This document shows positions 1 to 8,680 of a stretch of 64,000 nucleotides of DNA, in pieces. The stretch spans positions 26,101 to 90,100 of the forward strand of contig CAYPXR010000037.1 in assembly GCA_964414585.1 (NCBI GenBank), written 5' to 3'. The notes beneath the pieces are model-generated. The model saw nothing but the letters and a program-made list of their open reading frames with translations, searched no databases and was not told where the DNA came from. Position numbers and translations under genes: made by a program. This DNA comes from DATEMU01 sp964414585. Its GTDB lineage: Bacteria; Planctomycetota; Phycisphaerae; UBA1845; UTPLA1. Positions within the stretch are counted from its first letter, which is position 1, and each line of letters starts with the position of its first letter.

Positions 1-774
1 GGGATGGGTCAGCGCGGTCCACCACAATGGCGAGGCGCCGAGAATTAGCCCGGCCACGGCCGCGTACAAGTTGACCCTCGTGGTTCGACCTTGCCAGAGT
101 GTTCGGACATGTTTGATTCCCGTGCAGAAGGCAGCGACCAGAAAAAGCGGCGTAAAAAGCCGAGTGGATGGATATATCCAGGCGAGTGCGCCGAAGAGCA
201 AACCGCCGATCAGCGCCCAAAGCAACGACTTCCTGGACAGTCTTTCGCATGCCAACGGCGCGGCAGGACTCGGCAAGAGCCCCGCCCACGTCCAGGTCAG
301 CAACGCCGTTGTCATGAAAAACGGTGCAAACCCGACTTCGTGACCGGTGCGCGTCAGATCAATATGCCAGGGGTCCAGGGCCAGCATGGCGGCGGCGGCG
401 AGCGCGGCCCAGGGCCCCCACCATCGTCTCACCAATGCATACATCGCCCATACCGTCGCGATTCCCAGCAGCGCGTCCGGCAAACGCACGGCGAGAACGG
501 TCGGACCGAGGATGGCAACCGTGGGAATGGCGAGGTAAGCCCCCAGCGCACCGGTGTAGTCGCCGGGACCGTAATTTCTTCGGAAGAACGGCCACGATTG
601 ACCGTGCCGGTCGGCCCCTGTTTCGAGAATCGACCATGCGTCGTAACAGGGGGAGGCCTCATCTTGATTCAGAGGCGGCGGAACGGTCGTGAGCCAACTG
701 AGGCGGGCCAGCGCGGCGACGAACAAGATTGCAACCAGCCCGACGCTTGCCGGCTTCGCCCGTGAGTCCACCAT
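1..774 (-). CDS. GT39/ArnT-like membrane glycosyltransferase, N-terminal part (runs off left edge)
   Basis: The minus-strand frame beginning ATG GTG GAC at 774 stays open to base 1, so 258 codons of a longer gene are present. An N-terminal hydrophobic helix (about residues 10-22) is followed by an acidic motif PPLNQDEASPCYDAW and a downstream GADRHGQSWP. This is the pattern of the first extracytoplasmic loop in GT-C enzymes of the PMT/ArnT (GT39) type, where the acidic pair is catalytic. Several further hydrophobic segments follow (near ALGAYLAIPTVAILG, WGPWAALAAAAML and ALIGGLLFGALAW). Such enzymes move a sugar from a polyprenyl-phosphate donor to lipid or protein on the outer face of the inner membrane. 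The acceptor cannot be inferred. It starts about 50 bases after recG on the same strand. No strong ribosome site is visible; GTG at 771 is an alternative start. Confidence 0.72.
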   Translation of the reverse strand, partial: MVDSRAKPASVGLVAILFVAALARLSWLTTVPPPLNQDEASPCYDAWSILETGADRHGQSWPFFRRNYGPGDYTGALGAYLAIPTVAILGPTVLAVRLPDALLGIATVWAMYALVRRWWGPWAALAAAAMLALDPWHIDLTRTGHEVGFAPFFMTTALLTWTWAGLLPSPAAPLACERLSRKSLLWALIGGLLFGALAWIYPSTRLFTPLFLVAAFCTGIKHVRTLWQGRTTRVNLYAAVAGLILGASPLWWTALTHP

Positions 775-822
775 TGGAGTCGCGATAATTCTTGCACCTC
801 GACGAATATCGGCGACCCGCGC

Positions 823-2979
823 CTAGCCGGCTCCAAGCGATTTGACCGCGCCGCAATATTTTGTCTCCAACCAACGGCGCAAACCCATGTGCGCCGGCCG
901 ATTCAATTCGGGATCATCTCCGATGATCCGCGCGGCATCGCGCTGCGCCATCCGCAACAGCTCGCCGTCGCCGACCAGATCCGCGACGCGCAGCTCCGGC
1001 AATCCATGCTGCCGCGTGCCAAGAAGCTCTCCCGGCCCGCGCAGCCGCAAGTCCTCCTCGGCGATCTTAAAGCCGTCGGTCGTTCGGGCCAATACGCCCA
1101 ATCGTTCGCCCTCCGCGGAACCCGATGAACTCGTCATCAACAAGCAATAGCCCTTCGCTTGGCCCCGGCCGACGCGCCCCCGCAATTGATGTAACTGCGA
1201 CAGCCCGTAGCGTTCGGCGTGCTCGATGACCATGCACGTCGCGTTGGCGACATCGACGCCGACTTCGACCACCGTCGTTGCAACGAGGACCTTCGTCTTG
1301 CCTTCGATGAAGTCGGCCATCACCGACTCGCGCTCGTCCGGTTGCAATCGACCGTGGAGCAGCCCCACGCAATGTCCCGAGAAGACCTGTTGCGCCAGCC
1401 GCTTGCACTCCGTCGTCGCCGCGCGGGCCTCTACCTTGTCCGACTCGTCGATGAGCGGATAAACGACATAGGCCTGCTCGCCCGCCGCCAGTCGTGTACG
1501 TACGAAATCCCACGCCTTGGACTGATCCTTTGGCGCGACGATGCGCGTCGAGACCGGCGAGCGGCCCGGCGGCAATTCGTCGATCGTCGTCACATCCAAA
1601 TCACCGAACACCGTCATCGCCAGCGTCCGAGGGATCGGCGTCGCCGTCATGACCAGATAATGGGGCGCGGGCCCCTTGCTGCGAATCTCCGCCCGCTGAC
1701 GCACGCCGAAGCGATGCTGCTCATCAACAACGACGAGCCCGAGCCTTGAGAATCGAACGTCCTCTTGAATCAGCGCGTGCGTACCGACCACGAGGTCCAT
1801 CTCGCCCTGTTCGATCGCCTTGAGCCTCTCCCGCCGTCGTGCCGCCGGCATACCGCCGACGAGCAGACCGTGCCGAACACGGCTTCCCTCCAGATAGCGG
1901 CACACCGATCGATAGTGCTGCTGAGCGAGAAGCTCCGTCGGTGCCATGATCGCAAACTGATGATGATTCGCGATGGCGACCAGCCCCGCATACAACGCGA
2001 CGACGGTCTTGCCGCATCCGACGTCACCCTGCATCAGCCGGTTCATGGGTCGGTCAAGCGTCAAATCCGCGACGATCTCCGAAACCGCCCGCTCCTGACC
2101 CTTTGTCAATCGAAATGGAAAGCGCCGGCGAATCCGCCCGTCGATCTGCGGGCTCGACTTGAGCATCGGCGCGGCTGGACCCGAGCGACGACGATGCCGC
2201 GCCATCGTCACCGCCAACTGCATGAGCAGCAGTTCCTCATACGCCAGCCGCCGCCGCGCCTTCTCCACCGCCGCTTCATCTTCCGGCCGATGCATCGTGG
2301 CGATCGACCACGCCCGATCCGGCAATCGTCGCTCGCGTCGAAACTCCTCGGTGAACGGCTCCTGCACAAGCGGCAGCCACCAATCGAGATTTCCCAGGAT
2401 CAGCTTGCGAATCACGCGAACCGGCAGCTCCGCCGTCGCCGGATAGACGGGCTCCAATCGTGCGGGCATCGACTCATCCACCGGCGGTGCGTCCTCGTCC
2501 AGGACCGTGATCCGCGGATTGGCCATCTCCGCAAGATTGCCGTACACGCCGACCCGGCCGGTCACCCGGACAATCGACCCCTTCTCGATCTTGTCCGCCA
2601 TCCACGGCGCATTAAACCACGCCAGCCCGCATCGGCCGGTATTGTCGAGCAGCGTCGCGCGAATGGTCGCCCCCCGCCGACCGAACTTGCGCGCCACGGC
2701 CGTAATCCGACCGACGACCGTCGCAGTGATTCCCTCTTCGAGGTGTTCGATTGTGCGGAATTCCTGGCGCTCGTGGCGGAATGGGAAGTATTCCAGCAAA
2801 TCGCCGACCGTGTGAATGCCGATTTTCGCGAACATCTCCGCGCGCTTCGGCCCCACGCCGGGAAGGAATTGCACGGGATCATCCAGCGACGCGGACGGCT
2901 GGCGGATCGGAACCTTCGGCCTCGCCGGTTTCGCGGGCGTGCGATTCATAACCGCTGGGCCGCGCGGCAATGGTCTCAT
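823..2979 (-). CDS. recG: ATP-dependent DNA helicase RecG
   Basis: RecG unwinds branched DNA and regresses stalled replication forks. The N-terminal helix-hairpin-helix-like region (DDPVQFLPGVGPKRAEMFAK) leads into the OB-fold wedge domain, then the helicase core. Walker A is GDVGCGKT, Walker B/box II is VVVDEQH, motif III is TATPIPRTLA, and the C-terminal lobe has ATTVVEVGVDV and QLRGRVGRG. The product is 718 residues from ATG 2979; E. coli RecG is 693. I chose this start because its ATG overlaps the TGA of the upstream LysM gene (ATGA, 2976-2979), which suggests translational coupling. ATG at 2949 is also possible, and a frame extending to 3060 overlaps the LysM gene too far to be preferred. 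Confidence 0.95.
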   Translation of the reverse strand: MRPLPRGPAVMNRTPAKPARPKVPIRQPSASLDDPVQFLPGVGPKRAEMFAKIGIHTVGDLLEYFPFRHERQEFRTIEHLEEGITATVVGRITAVARKFGRRGATIRATLLDNTGRCGLAWFNAPWMADKIEKGSIVRVTGRVGVYGNLAEMANPRITVLDEDAPPVDESMPARLEPVYPATAELPVRVIRKLILGNLDWWLPLVQEPFTEEFRRERRLPDRAWSIATMHRPEDEAAVEKARRRLAYEELLLMQLAVTMARHRRRSGPAAPMLKSSPQIDGRIRRRFPFRLTKGQERAVSEIVADLTLDRPMNRLMQGDVGCGKTVVALYAGLVAIANHHQFAIMAPTELLAQQHYRSVCRYLEGSRVRHGLLVGGMPAARRRERLKAIEQGEMDLVVGTHALIQEDVRFSRLGLVVVDEQHRFGVRQRAEIRSKGPAPHYLVMTATPIPRTLAMTVFGDLDVTTIDELPPGRSPVSTRIVAPKDQSKAWDFVRTRLAAGEQAYVVYPLIDESDKVEARAATTECKRLAQQVFSGHCVGLLHGRLQPDERESVMADFIEGKTKVLVATTVVEVGVDVANATCMVIEHAERYGLSQLHQLRGRVGRGQAKGYCLLMTSSSGSAEGERLGVLARTTDGFKIAEEDLRLRGPGELLGTRQHGLPELRVADLVGDGELLRMAQRDAARIIGDDPELNRPAHMGLRRWLETKYCGAVKSLGAG

Positions 2980-3344
2980 GGGATGATCAACCTGATGCCG
3001 ACGGGCAGATCGTTCGGGTCCGTCAGCCGGTTTCGATTGGCGTAGTAGATTCGCCGCCACTGGTTCTTATTGCCGTAGTATCGCTGAGCGAGCCCGTAGA
3101 GCGTCTCCTTGGGCTGCACGAGATGCGTCCGGCCCGGCATGGCCCCCGGCTCGACAAAATCGTTGTCCCGCTCAACGGGCTTAGCGTCAATTTTCGAGAT
3201 TTGCGGCTCCGATTTCTCCGCCGGTTGCGTCGTCGGTTCCGGATCGCCACAGCCGCCGATCATTGACGCAGCGAGCAATAGGAACACGGCCACTCGCATC
3301 AAAGCGTGCCGCGAACTTCTTCGATGAATCGGCCTCAAACTCAC
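2976..3344 (-). CDS. LysM-domain lipoprotein
   Basis: A 122-residue secreted lipoprotein. An Arg-rich N-terminus and a hydrophobic core (RVAVFLLLAASM) end in the lipobox IGGC. A Pro/Glu-rich linker of about 40 residues follows, then one C-terminal LysM module (THLVQPKETLYGLAQRYYGN...GIRLIIP). LysM modules bind peptidoglycan, so the protein probably sits in the envelope against the cell wall. The start is GTG at 3344, with GAGG eight bases upstream; ATG 3299 would give a shorter signal peptide but has no ribosome site. Its stop overlaps the recG start by four bases, although a functional link to RecG is unlikely. Confidence 0.8.
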   Translation of the reverse strand: MSLRPIHRRSSRHALMRVAVFLLLAASMIGGCGDPEPTTQPAEKSEPQISKIDAKPVERDNDFVEPGAMPGRTHLVQPKETLYGLAQRYYGNKNQWRRIYYANRNRLTDPNDLPVGIRLIIP

Positions 3345-3501
3345 TCGGCAATCCTCGCGCTAATGGCAGGAGCGACCAGGGGATCGTAGCGGCCATTGTC
3401 CGCCCTGCCCTAAATCTCCGCAACGCCGCGACGTTGACCCGCTCCTGCGACGGCCCGACAATTGCCGTCTTTCCAAGGCTTTGCGATTTTCGGAGATTGA
3501 C

Positions 3502-4407
3502 ATGCCCCTGCTTGTGACCGGCACCATCGGAATTGACACCGTCGAAACGCCCCACGGCCTCGCGCAGGACGTCCTCGGCGGATCGGCCGCTTACTTCGCC
3601 CTCGCCGCCAGCCTCATCACGCCCGTGCGACTGGTCGGCGTCGTCGGCGACGATTTTCCGCCCGCCTTCCGCGACGTCTTCAAGGGCCGTCCGATCGACA
3701 CGACCGGTCTGGAAACCCGAAAAGGTTCGAGGACTTTTCGATGGCAAGGCAAGTACATCGGCGACATGAACGCCGCGGAGACGCTGCGCACCGACTTGAA
3801 TGTCATCTCCGAAACGCCGCCGAAGATCCCCGACCCATTCCGCGACTCGCGGTACATTTTCCTCGCCAACACCCACCCGGCGATCCAGCGCGGCTTCATC
3901 GAGCAATTGAAGCAGCCCAGGCTCATCGTCTGCGACACGATGAACCTCTGGATCAACACTGCCAAGGATGAACTGCTCAAGACGCTTTCGATGGTCGGCG
4001 GCGTCGTCATGAACGACGGCGAGGCCCGGTTGCTGACGGGCCAGATCGACTTGATTCAGGCCGGACACGACGTCCTTGGCCTCGGGCCCAAGTTCGTCGC
4101 CATCAAGAAGGGCGAACATGGCGTGCTGATGATCACCCGGGACGAAGTCGTCGCCCTCCCCGCCTACCCCACGCGTCAAGTCAAAGACCCGACCGGCGCC
4201 GGCGACAGCTTCGCCGCCGGTGTGATGGCCTATCTGGCCTCAACGGATCGCCGGGACACCGACGCCCTGCGCGCCGCCCTGGCCCACGGGGCCTGTATCG
4301 CCTCCATCACGATCGAAGACTTTTCGATGCGCTCGCTTGCCGCGGCGGATAAGTCGACGCTGGACAACCGCCTGGCGCGGTATAAATCAATGCTATCGAT
4401 CGGGTAG
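3502..4407 (+). CDS. PfkB/ribokinase-family carbohydrate kinase
   Basis: A 301-residue kinase of the ribokinase superfamily, which phosphorylates a sugar or nucleoside with ATP. The N-terminal substrate region has the characteristic GGSAAYFALAA and VGVVGDDFP motifs. The second PfkB signature, DPTGAGDSFAAG (about residue 230), holds the anion hole and catalytic Asp. The specific substrate cannot be told from the sequence. The ATG at 3502 has GGAG six bases upstream, so it is preferred over the TTG at 3481. The gene is divergent from the LysM/recG pair and is followed by a lower-GC patch. Confidence 0.85.
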   Translation: MPLLVTGTIGIDTVETPHGLAQDVLGGSAAYFALAASLITPVRLVGVVGDDFPPAFRDVFKGRPIDTTGLETRKGSRTFRWQGKYIGDMNAAETLRTDLNVISETPPKIPDPFRDSRYIFLANTHPAIQRGFIEQLKQPRLIVCDTMNLWINTAKDELLKTLSMVGGVVMNDGEARLLTGQIDLIQAGHDVLGLGPKFVAIKKGEHGVLMITRDEVVALPAYPTRQVKDPTGAGDSFAAGVMAYLASTDRRDTDALRAALAHGACIASITIEDFSMRSLAAADKSTLDNRLARYKSMLSIG

Positions 4408-4428
4408 TCTTTAAGGCACGTCGAGAAA

Positions 4429-5478
4429 TTGGCTGTAAATAATAAAGAGGATGCTTCCATTCCCTCAAACATTCAAAGACTCGAACACATACACACGTTC
4501 ACGCTTGTTGTCATTTCATTCCTGGTCATCGCGATTACGGGCTGTTCGCAAAATACAATGCCGAGACGGATGCCGTTCTCCGAGTGCAATCACGGTAAGA
4601 GCCGACCCGCCTGCGAATGTTTTCCAGTGAAGGGCACGATGGTGGTGGCGAATACCCCGGAAGTCTTTGCGCTCAACATCGAGACGTTGCAAGTGAAGAC
4701 TCTATATCGAGCCGGGGAGCACCACAGAGTTAAGTCGGCTGTTCCCATCGCGAGCATCGACGGTGACCTTCTGCTAGTCATTTGTAACGATCAAGATCCG
4801 ACGAAGCTTGGCGAATCGCTACTCCGTTGGGATGCTCAGAATCAAAGGTCCATTGAACTACAGCAAAGCAACCAAATCGGTGTACCCGTAATCAGCCCCG
4901 ACGGGTCAAAAGTCGCTTGGATCAGCGAGTCCGACGACAAGCAGATCAGACTCGGAGTGGCACCCGTGAATGATTTGAGCCAAGCACGATTCTTCCCCGG
5001 AGACTTGTTTGTCGATAATACAGGCCCAAATTGGATCGAGAGCACAAGAGACCACGATAGACTCTTGGTAACTCTTTCCAACGGGACCATCGCCTTATTC
5101 GATGATCGGAAACCCGGCTTTTCTCCCAAGACTCAGGGCTTCTGTCCATTCATTCTGGACGGCGAGGATCGATTCTTGTTTCTTGAGGGCAAAAATCCCG
5201 AACATCTCGCCATTTTCGATCATGGGACCATTCGACGGATTTGCCCTCTGTGGTACAAACCGGATGGCTGGTACTCCACTATTCGAGCATCTCCGGATCG
5301 CAATTATGCCGCCACCATGGGCCCGATCTCCTGTCGTATTTTGGGCTGGCTGACAAAGGAAAGTGTGGGCTTAGTTCTTATCGACCTCGATACCGGCCGT
5401 ATGGAGGCTGTATCGGGAAACTTGGAAGCGCGAAATGTGCATTTCTTGGGCGGCCCATGGGCATGGCTCAGTAAATGA
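4429..5478 (+). CDS. Putative lipoprotein with beta-propeller-like repeats
   Basis: A 349-residue protein with a membrane/lipoprotein signal (TLVVISFLVIAITGC). The rest carries loosely repeated strands of the form SPDGSKVAWIS and ASPDRNYAATM, as seen in TolB/WD-like beta-propellers. No catalytic motif is visible and no specific function can be assigned. The frame opens at TTG 4429 and a later ATG is possible, so the start is uncertain. Base composition is clearly lower in GC than the flanking kinase and thpR genes, and codon choice is more relaxed. That suggests recent acquisition, together with the toxin-antitoxin pair just downstream. Confidence 0.6.
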   Translation: MAVNNKEDASIPSNIQRLEHIHTFTLVVISFLVIAITGCSQNTMPRRMPFSECNHGKSRPACECFPVKGTMVVANTPEVFALNIETLQVKTLYRAGEHHRVKSAVPIASIDGDLLLVICNDQDPTKLGESLLRWDAQNQRSIELQQSNQIGVPVISPDGSKVAWISESDDKQIRLGVAPVNDLSQARFFPGDLFVDNTGPNWIESTRDHDRLLVTLSNGTIALFDDRKPGFSPKTQGFCPFILDGEDRFLFLEGKNPEHLAIFDHGTIRRICPLWYKPDGWYSTIRASPDRNYAATMGPISCRILGWLTKESVGLVLIDLDTGRMEAVSGNLEARNVHFLGGPWAWLSK

Positions 5479-5522
5479 CACAATCATAAATACATGACAC
5501 TCACTCTTGCGCTTTGACAGCA

Positions 5523-6008
5523 TTACGGATTGCGATGGCGATCTCTGTCGCGTTGGAGCGCCCCTTGTATGATCGATTCGGCGATGCGGTAGCCTGTGCT
5601 GCGAAGTTCCTGAATCGCTTCGGGCAATGCGATCAATCCTAGCTCCGCCCCTAATTCGAGCACACCGAGCGTTCCTGTCACGCGAAGGCCGCGCGATCGT
5701 GCAATCCTGCGACCGGCCAATTCGTCGATAAGGAGAGTCGTCGCTCGTAACTCCTCGGCCAAGGAGATCGCTTCGAGTTCACCGGGGTCGAGCACGAGCG
5801 AAGAATCGACGCGCAGGGGAGCTTGAACACAAAGCCAAGATGGAGGATTCGAGACAAATGCTCGAACACTTGCCGGCGTCCGTGAATCCATCAACTCGCC
5901 GACAACGGCAGGAGGGACCAGCACAGTTTTGAATAATTCAGGAAGCAAACCCTCGGCGCAAATCAGCACCAAGTAATTCAGCGGCGAGGCATCTGAAACA
6001 ACGATCAT
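5523..6008 (-). CDS. DUF3368 / PIN-like toxin
   Basis: A 161-residue protein with the N-terminal signature VVSDASPLNYLVLI and a later LDPGELEAISLAEEL and LLIDELAGRRIARSRGL. This is the DUF3368 branch of the PIN-domain superfamily, whose acidic residues bind metal for RNA cleavage. The start overlaps the stop of the UPF0175 gene by four bases (ATGA, 6005-6008), the standard order of an antitoxin-toxin pair. The likely role is an RNase toxin held inactive by its partner. It lies in a stretch of lower GC than its surroundings. Confidence 0.82.
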   Translation of the reverse strand: MIVVSDASPLNYLVLICAEGLLPELFKTVLVPPAVVGELMDSRTPASVRAFVSNPPSWLCVQAPLRVDSSLVLDPGELEAISLAEELRATTLLIDELAGRRIARSRGLRVTGTLGVLELGAELGLIALPEAIQELRSTGYRIAESIIQGALQRDRDRHRNP

Positions 6009-6271
6009 TCGTTTAGAGCGGCCCGAACCGATTGAAGATCGGCTTGATAGTCTTCAGGCGTCAGAAGGTCTTCGGTCACGTTGTGCCGCTTAAGCACACC
6101 ATCAGTCTCGAATCGAGAGAGACCCAGCGATTGGGAAAGCTGGAAGTGCGTCAGCTTGCCTTGACGGAACAGCTCCACAAAGGTCGCCTCCTTTGCGGCG
6201 GCACTGGGGTCTTGGCCGTTCTCAGCAAGAACGGATTCGACCGGCGCTGGAACATCAAAAGAAACGACCAT
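6005..6271 (-). CDS. UPF0175-family antitoxin
   Basis: An 88-residue protein beginning MVVSFDVPAPVESVL, then KEATFVELFRQGKLTHFQLSQSLGLSRFETDGVLKRHNV, the helix-turn-helix pattern of UPF0175. Members commonly sit in front of DUF3368 PIN proteins and probably bind DNA and the toxin. I chose the ATG at 6271 because AAAAGG lies eight bases upstream; ATG 6277 is too close to it. It overlaps the toxin gene by four bases, so the pair is probably cotranscribed and translationally coupled. Confidence 0.8.
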   Translation of the reverse strand: MVVSFDVPAPVESVLAENGQDPSAAAKEATFVELFRQGKLTHFQLSQSLGLSRFETDGVLKRHNVTEDLLTPEDYQADLQSVRAALNE

Positions 6272-6387
6272 CGTCATACCCTTTTCGTCAATGCGAATAT
6301 TACAATAGTTTAGCAACTGAGCATGCCCCTGCCAACAAGGAACTCGACGAACGATCCGAGCTAGAATACCGGACGCTCACGAGACCC

Positions 6388-6945
6388 ATGCGCACCTTTA
6401 TCGCCATCGACTTCGACCACAAGATTCGCGAGCGGATCGCCTCGCTCCAGGCCAAGCTGAAGTCGCGCTGTCCTAAACTGAGTTGGGTCAAGCCCGAGCG
6501 GATGCACCTGACGCTGAAGTTCCTCGGCGAGATCGACGACGCGCAAGTCGAGCCGATCAAGACCGCCCTCAACGCCGTCGCCGTGCAGTGCCGCCCCTTC
6601 GATATCACTTTCGCCGGCATGGGAATCTTTCCCCCGCACGGGCGCGCCAACGTCCTCTGGCTGGGCATCGAAGACGCCACCGGCCATCTCAAAACCTGTT
6701 GGAAATCCTGTGAAGACGCCCTCGCGGTCCTTGGCCTGCCACGCGAAGACCGCCCCTTCTCCGCCCACCTGACGCTGGCTCGAAACAAGAATCCCCGACT
6801 TTCACAGGAAGTGCGCCACCTGCTGCAAGCCCCACCGCCCTTTGAGCCACAATCGCAGCGCGTTGCCGGGCTGACCTTCTACCACTCCACGCTGACGTCG
6901 GACGGCCCGGTTTACGAAGTCCTCAGCCGCCACGCCTTCGGATAA
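6388..6945 (+). CDS. thpR: RNA 2',3'-cyclic phosphodiesterase (2'-5' RNA ligase family)
   Basis: A 185-residue member of the 2H phosphoesterase superfamily. The two HxTx motifs are HLTLKF (about residue 43) and HLTLAR (about residue 128), which form the paired catalytic histidines. It starts MRTFIAIDFDHKIRERI, typical of ThpR, which opens 2',3'-cyclic phosphates on RNA ends and can join tRNA halves in reverse. The ATG at 6388 is chosen because the family begins at this point. It converges with the RDD gene at 6961, leaving 15 bases between them. Confidence 0.88.
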   Translation: MRTFIAIDFDHKIRERIASLQAKLKSRCPKLSWVKPERMHLTLKFLGEIDDAQVEPIKTALNAVAVQCRPFDITFAGMGIFPPHGRANVLWLGIEDATGHLKTCWKSCEDALAVLGLPREDRPFSAHLTLARNKNPRLSQEVRHLLQAPPPFEPQSQRVAGLTFYHSTLTSDGPVYEVLSRHAFG

Positions 6946-6960
6946 ATCTCACGCCCGCCA

Positions 6961-8625
6961 TCAAGTCGGCGGTTCGCCCCGATCGTCCTCCGACCGCTCC
7001 CCCGTCTCCGCATCTTCCGGCGGCATCCCCGGCTCGACGACGATTGTCCCCGCCAGCAGATCGCCTACACGTTGCCGGTTTCGCGTCACCATGACGATCA
7101 TCATGAGCGTCACAATCAGCCCCGACGCCCCCATGGACACCATCAAAACGCGCACCAGATTGCGCACCAGGATTTGCCTCGGTCCCGCGCGGCTCCCCAG
7201 GACGCTCAACACCCTGCAACCGAACAGATACTTGCCCGGCGACGTCCCGATCAGCATCTCCCAGATCATGCACCACAGCCCGTAGACCAGCACCGTCGAA
7301 TATTGCACCGGCGCCAATCGCGCCTGAATCTCCGGATCCTCCGCCTGGCGGGTGATGGACTGAAGATCCCCGTGGATGGCCGAGTCCGGCATCACCGAGA
7401 GCCACCACGGCATGAGCAGGATCGCCGCCGGCGCGAAATCGAGCACCGTCGCGAGCACCCGCCTCCACACGGCCGCCGGCACCAGCCCGACCGGCAGCGC
7501 GATCGGCGCCGCCACCTGGCTGCGCCGCATCCAGAGCACCAGCGTCATCACCCCGAGGACCAGACCCAGGACGACGGCGTCCTGCCACTCGGTTGTCGTC
7601 GCCGCCGGCTCGCGATAAAGCGAGAGTTCCTCAAAGCGCACCGGCCGCACGCCCTCCGGATCGCACACGCCGTATTCCACCTGTCCCTTCGACGTGCGCC
7701 GTGCGATGATGACCTGATCCGCCGCCACGGCCAGCGACGTCGTTTGCGGGTCGACCGACAAAAACTCATTGCCCTCGCGCAATTGGCCGACCATCGACCA
7801 CGCGTTTTTCTGCCGCCGGAAGACCTCCACCGGAGCGGCCTCGCCCTCCCGGGACTTGCACGCGATGAACATCGGTCCATCGGCATTGGCCCCCGTCCAG
7901 GCATGACGGATCGACTCGCCCTTGAGCACCACTTCGGCGGGGCCCCATCGACCCTCGTGAAGCGACGCGACGAGTACCTCTTTTTCATGGACCCAGAATA
8001 GATTCAATTCACCGGCCCGCGCCGCCATCCAAAACCGGCGGCCGCCGTCCGCCGCGGAAGGCCCGACCATTCGTCGCCAAACTCCCTCGTGCAATCGCAG
8101 CACCGTCCACTGTTCGTGAATCTCCTCCACCGGCGGGGATTTCGACTCCTCGCCTTCATCACCCTCGGTCGCGGGCGGCGGCGTCAACGCCTGCGTTTCG
8201 ACCAGGGCCCAGAGCACCGGCTCCGTCGCATCGCCACACCAGGTCAGCGGCGCGATCTTGCACTGCTCCTGCCAGTTGGCCCCCGGCGTGAAGGGCCGCT
8301 TCGGAAAATAATCGCACGTCGTCAAATCGGAAAAGAGCATGCGCAGCCCGACGGCATCCGCCGCGACGGCCAGGGGGTTTCCCGCAACCGGCGGAAGATA
8401 AGGTCGCGGTCGGAGTTGAATCCGCTCGCCCTCCCTGGCCGGCGAATACCAGAATTGCACGTCCGAAAGCGCCGTGCCCTTTGCAGCGCTCGCCGCGACG
8501 ACCCAAACGTGAGCGTCGCCCCCGATCGCCCACACGCGCGCGGCCTTCCACTCCGGCGTATCGGCGCGCGCGGAGATCGCTCCCGCCAGCACGGCCGCCA
8601 TCGCCATCGCGCGAAATCGATTCAT
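6961..8625 (-). CDS. RDD-domain membrane protein with secreted N-terminal region
   Basis: A 554-residue protein. ATG 8625 starts a signal peptide (MNRFRAMAMAAVLAGAISARA), followed by about 330 residues of beta-rich, Trp-rich sequence without a recognisable domain. After one membrane segment (VVLGLVLGVMTLVLWM) comes a C-terminal RDD domain of three or four helices. Its key motifs are RRVLATVLDFAPA, LIGTSPGKYLFGCRV and RVGDLLAGTIVV. RDD proteins are poorly understood membrane proteins, some implicated in transport. The large exported N-terminal region is unusual for the family and may sense something in the periplasm. The tail is rich in acidic residues. Confidence 0.72.
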   Translation of the reverse strand: MNRFRAMAMAAVLAGAISARADTPEWKAARVWAIGGDAHVWVVAASAAKGTALSDVQFWYSPAREGERIQLRPRPYLPPVAGNPLAVAADAVGLRMLFSDLTTCDYFPKRPFTPGANWQEQCKIAPLTWCGDATEPVLWALVETQALTPPPATEGDEGEESKSPPVEEIHEQWTVLRLHEGVWRRMVGPSAADGGRRFWMAARAGELNLFWVHEKEVLVASLHEGRWGPAEVVLKGESIRHAWTGANADGPMFIACKSREGEAAPVEVFRRQKNAWSMVGQLREGNEFLSVDPQTTSLAVAADQVIIARRTSKGQVEYGVCDPEGVRPVRFEELSLYREPAATTTEWQDAVVLGLVLGVMTLVLWMRRSQVAAPIALPVGLVPAAVWRRVLATVLDFAPAAILLMPWWLSVMPDSAIHGDLQSITRQAEDPEIQARLAPVQYSTVLVYGLWCMIWEMLIGTSPGKYLFGCRVLSVLGSRAGPRQILVRNLVRVLMVSMGASGLIVTLMMIVMVTRNRQRVGDLLAGTIVVEPGMPPEDAETGERSEDDRGEPPT

Positions 8626-8680
8626 AGACGGATTATTCGTGGTGCCCCCCGATCGGTCAATGAACAAACACCCATGGCGA

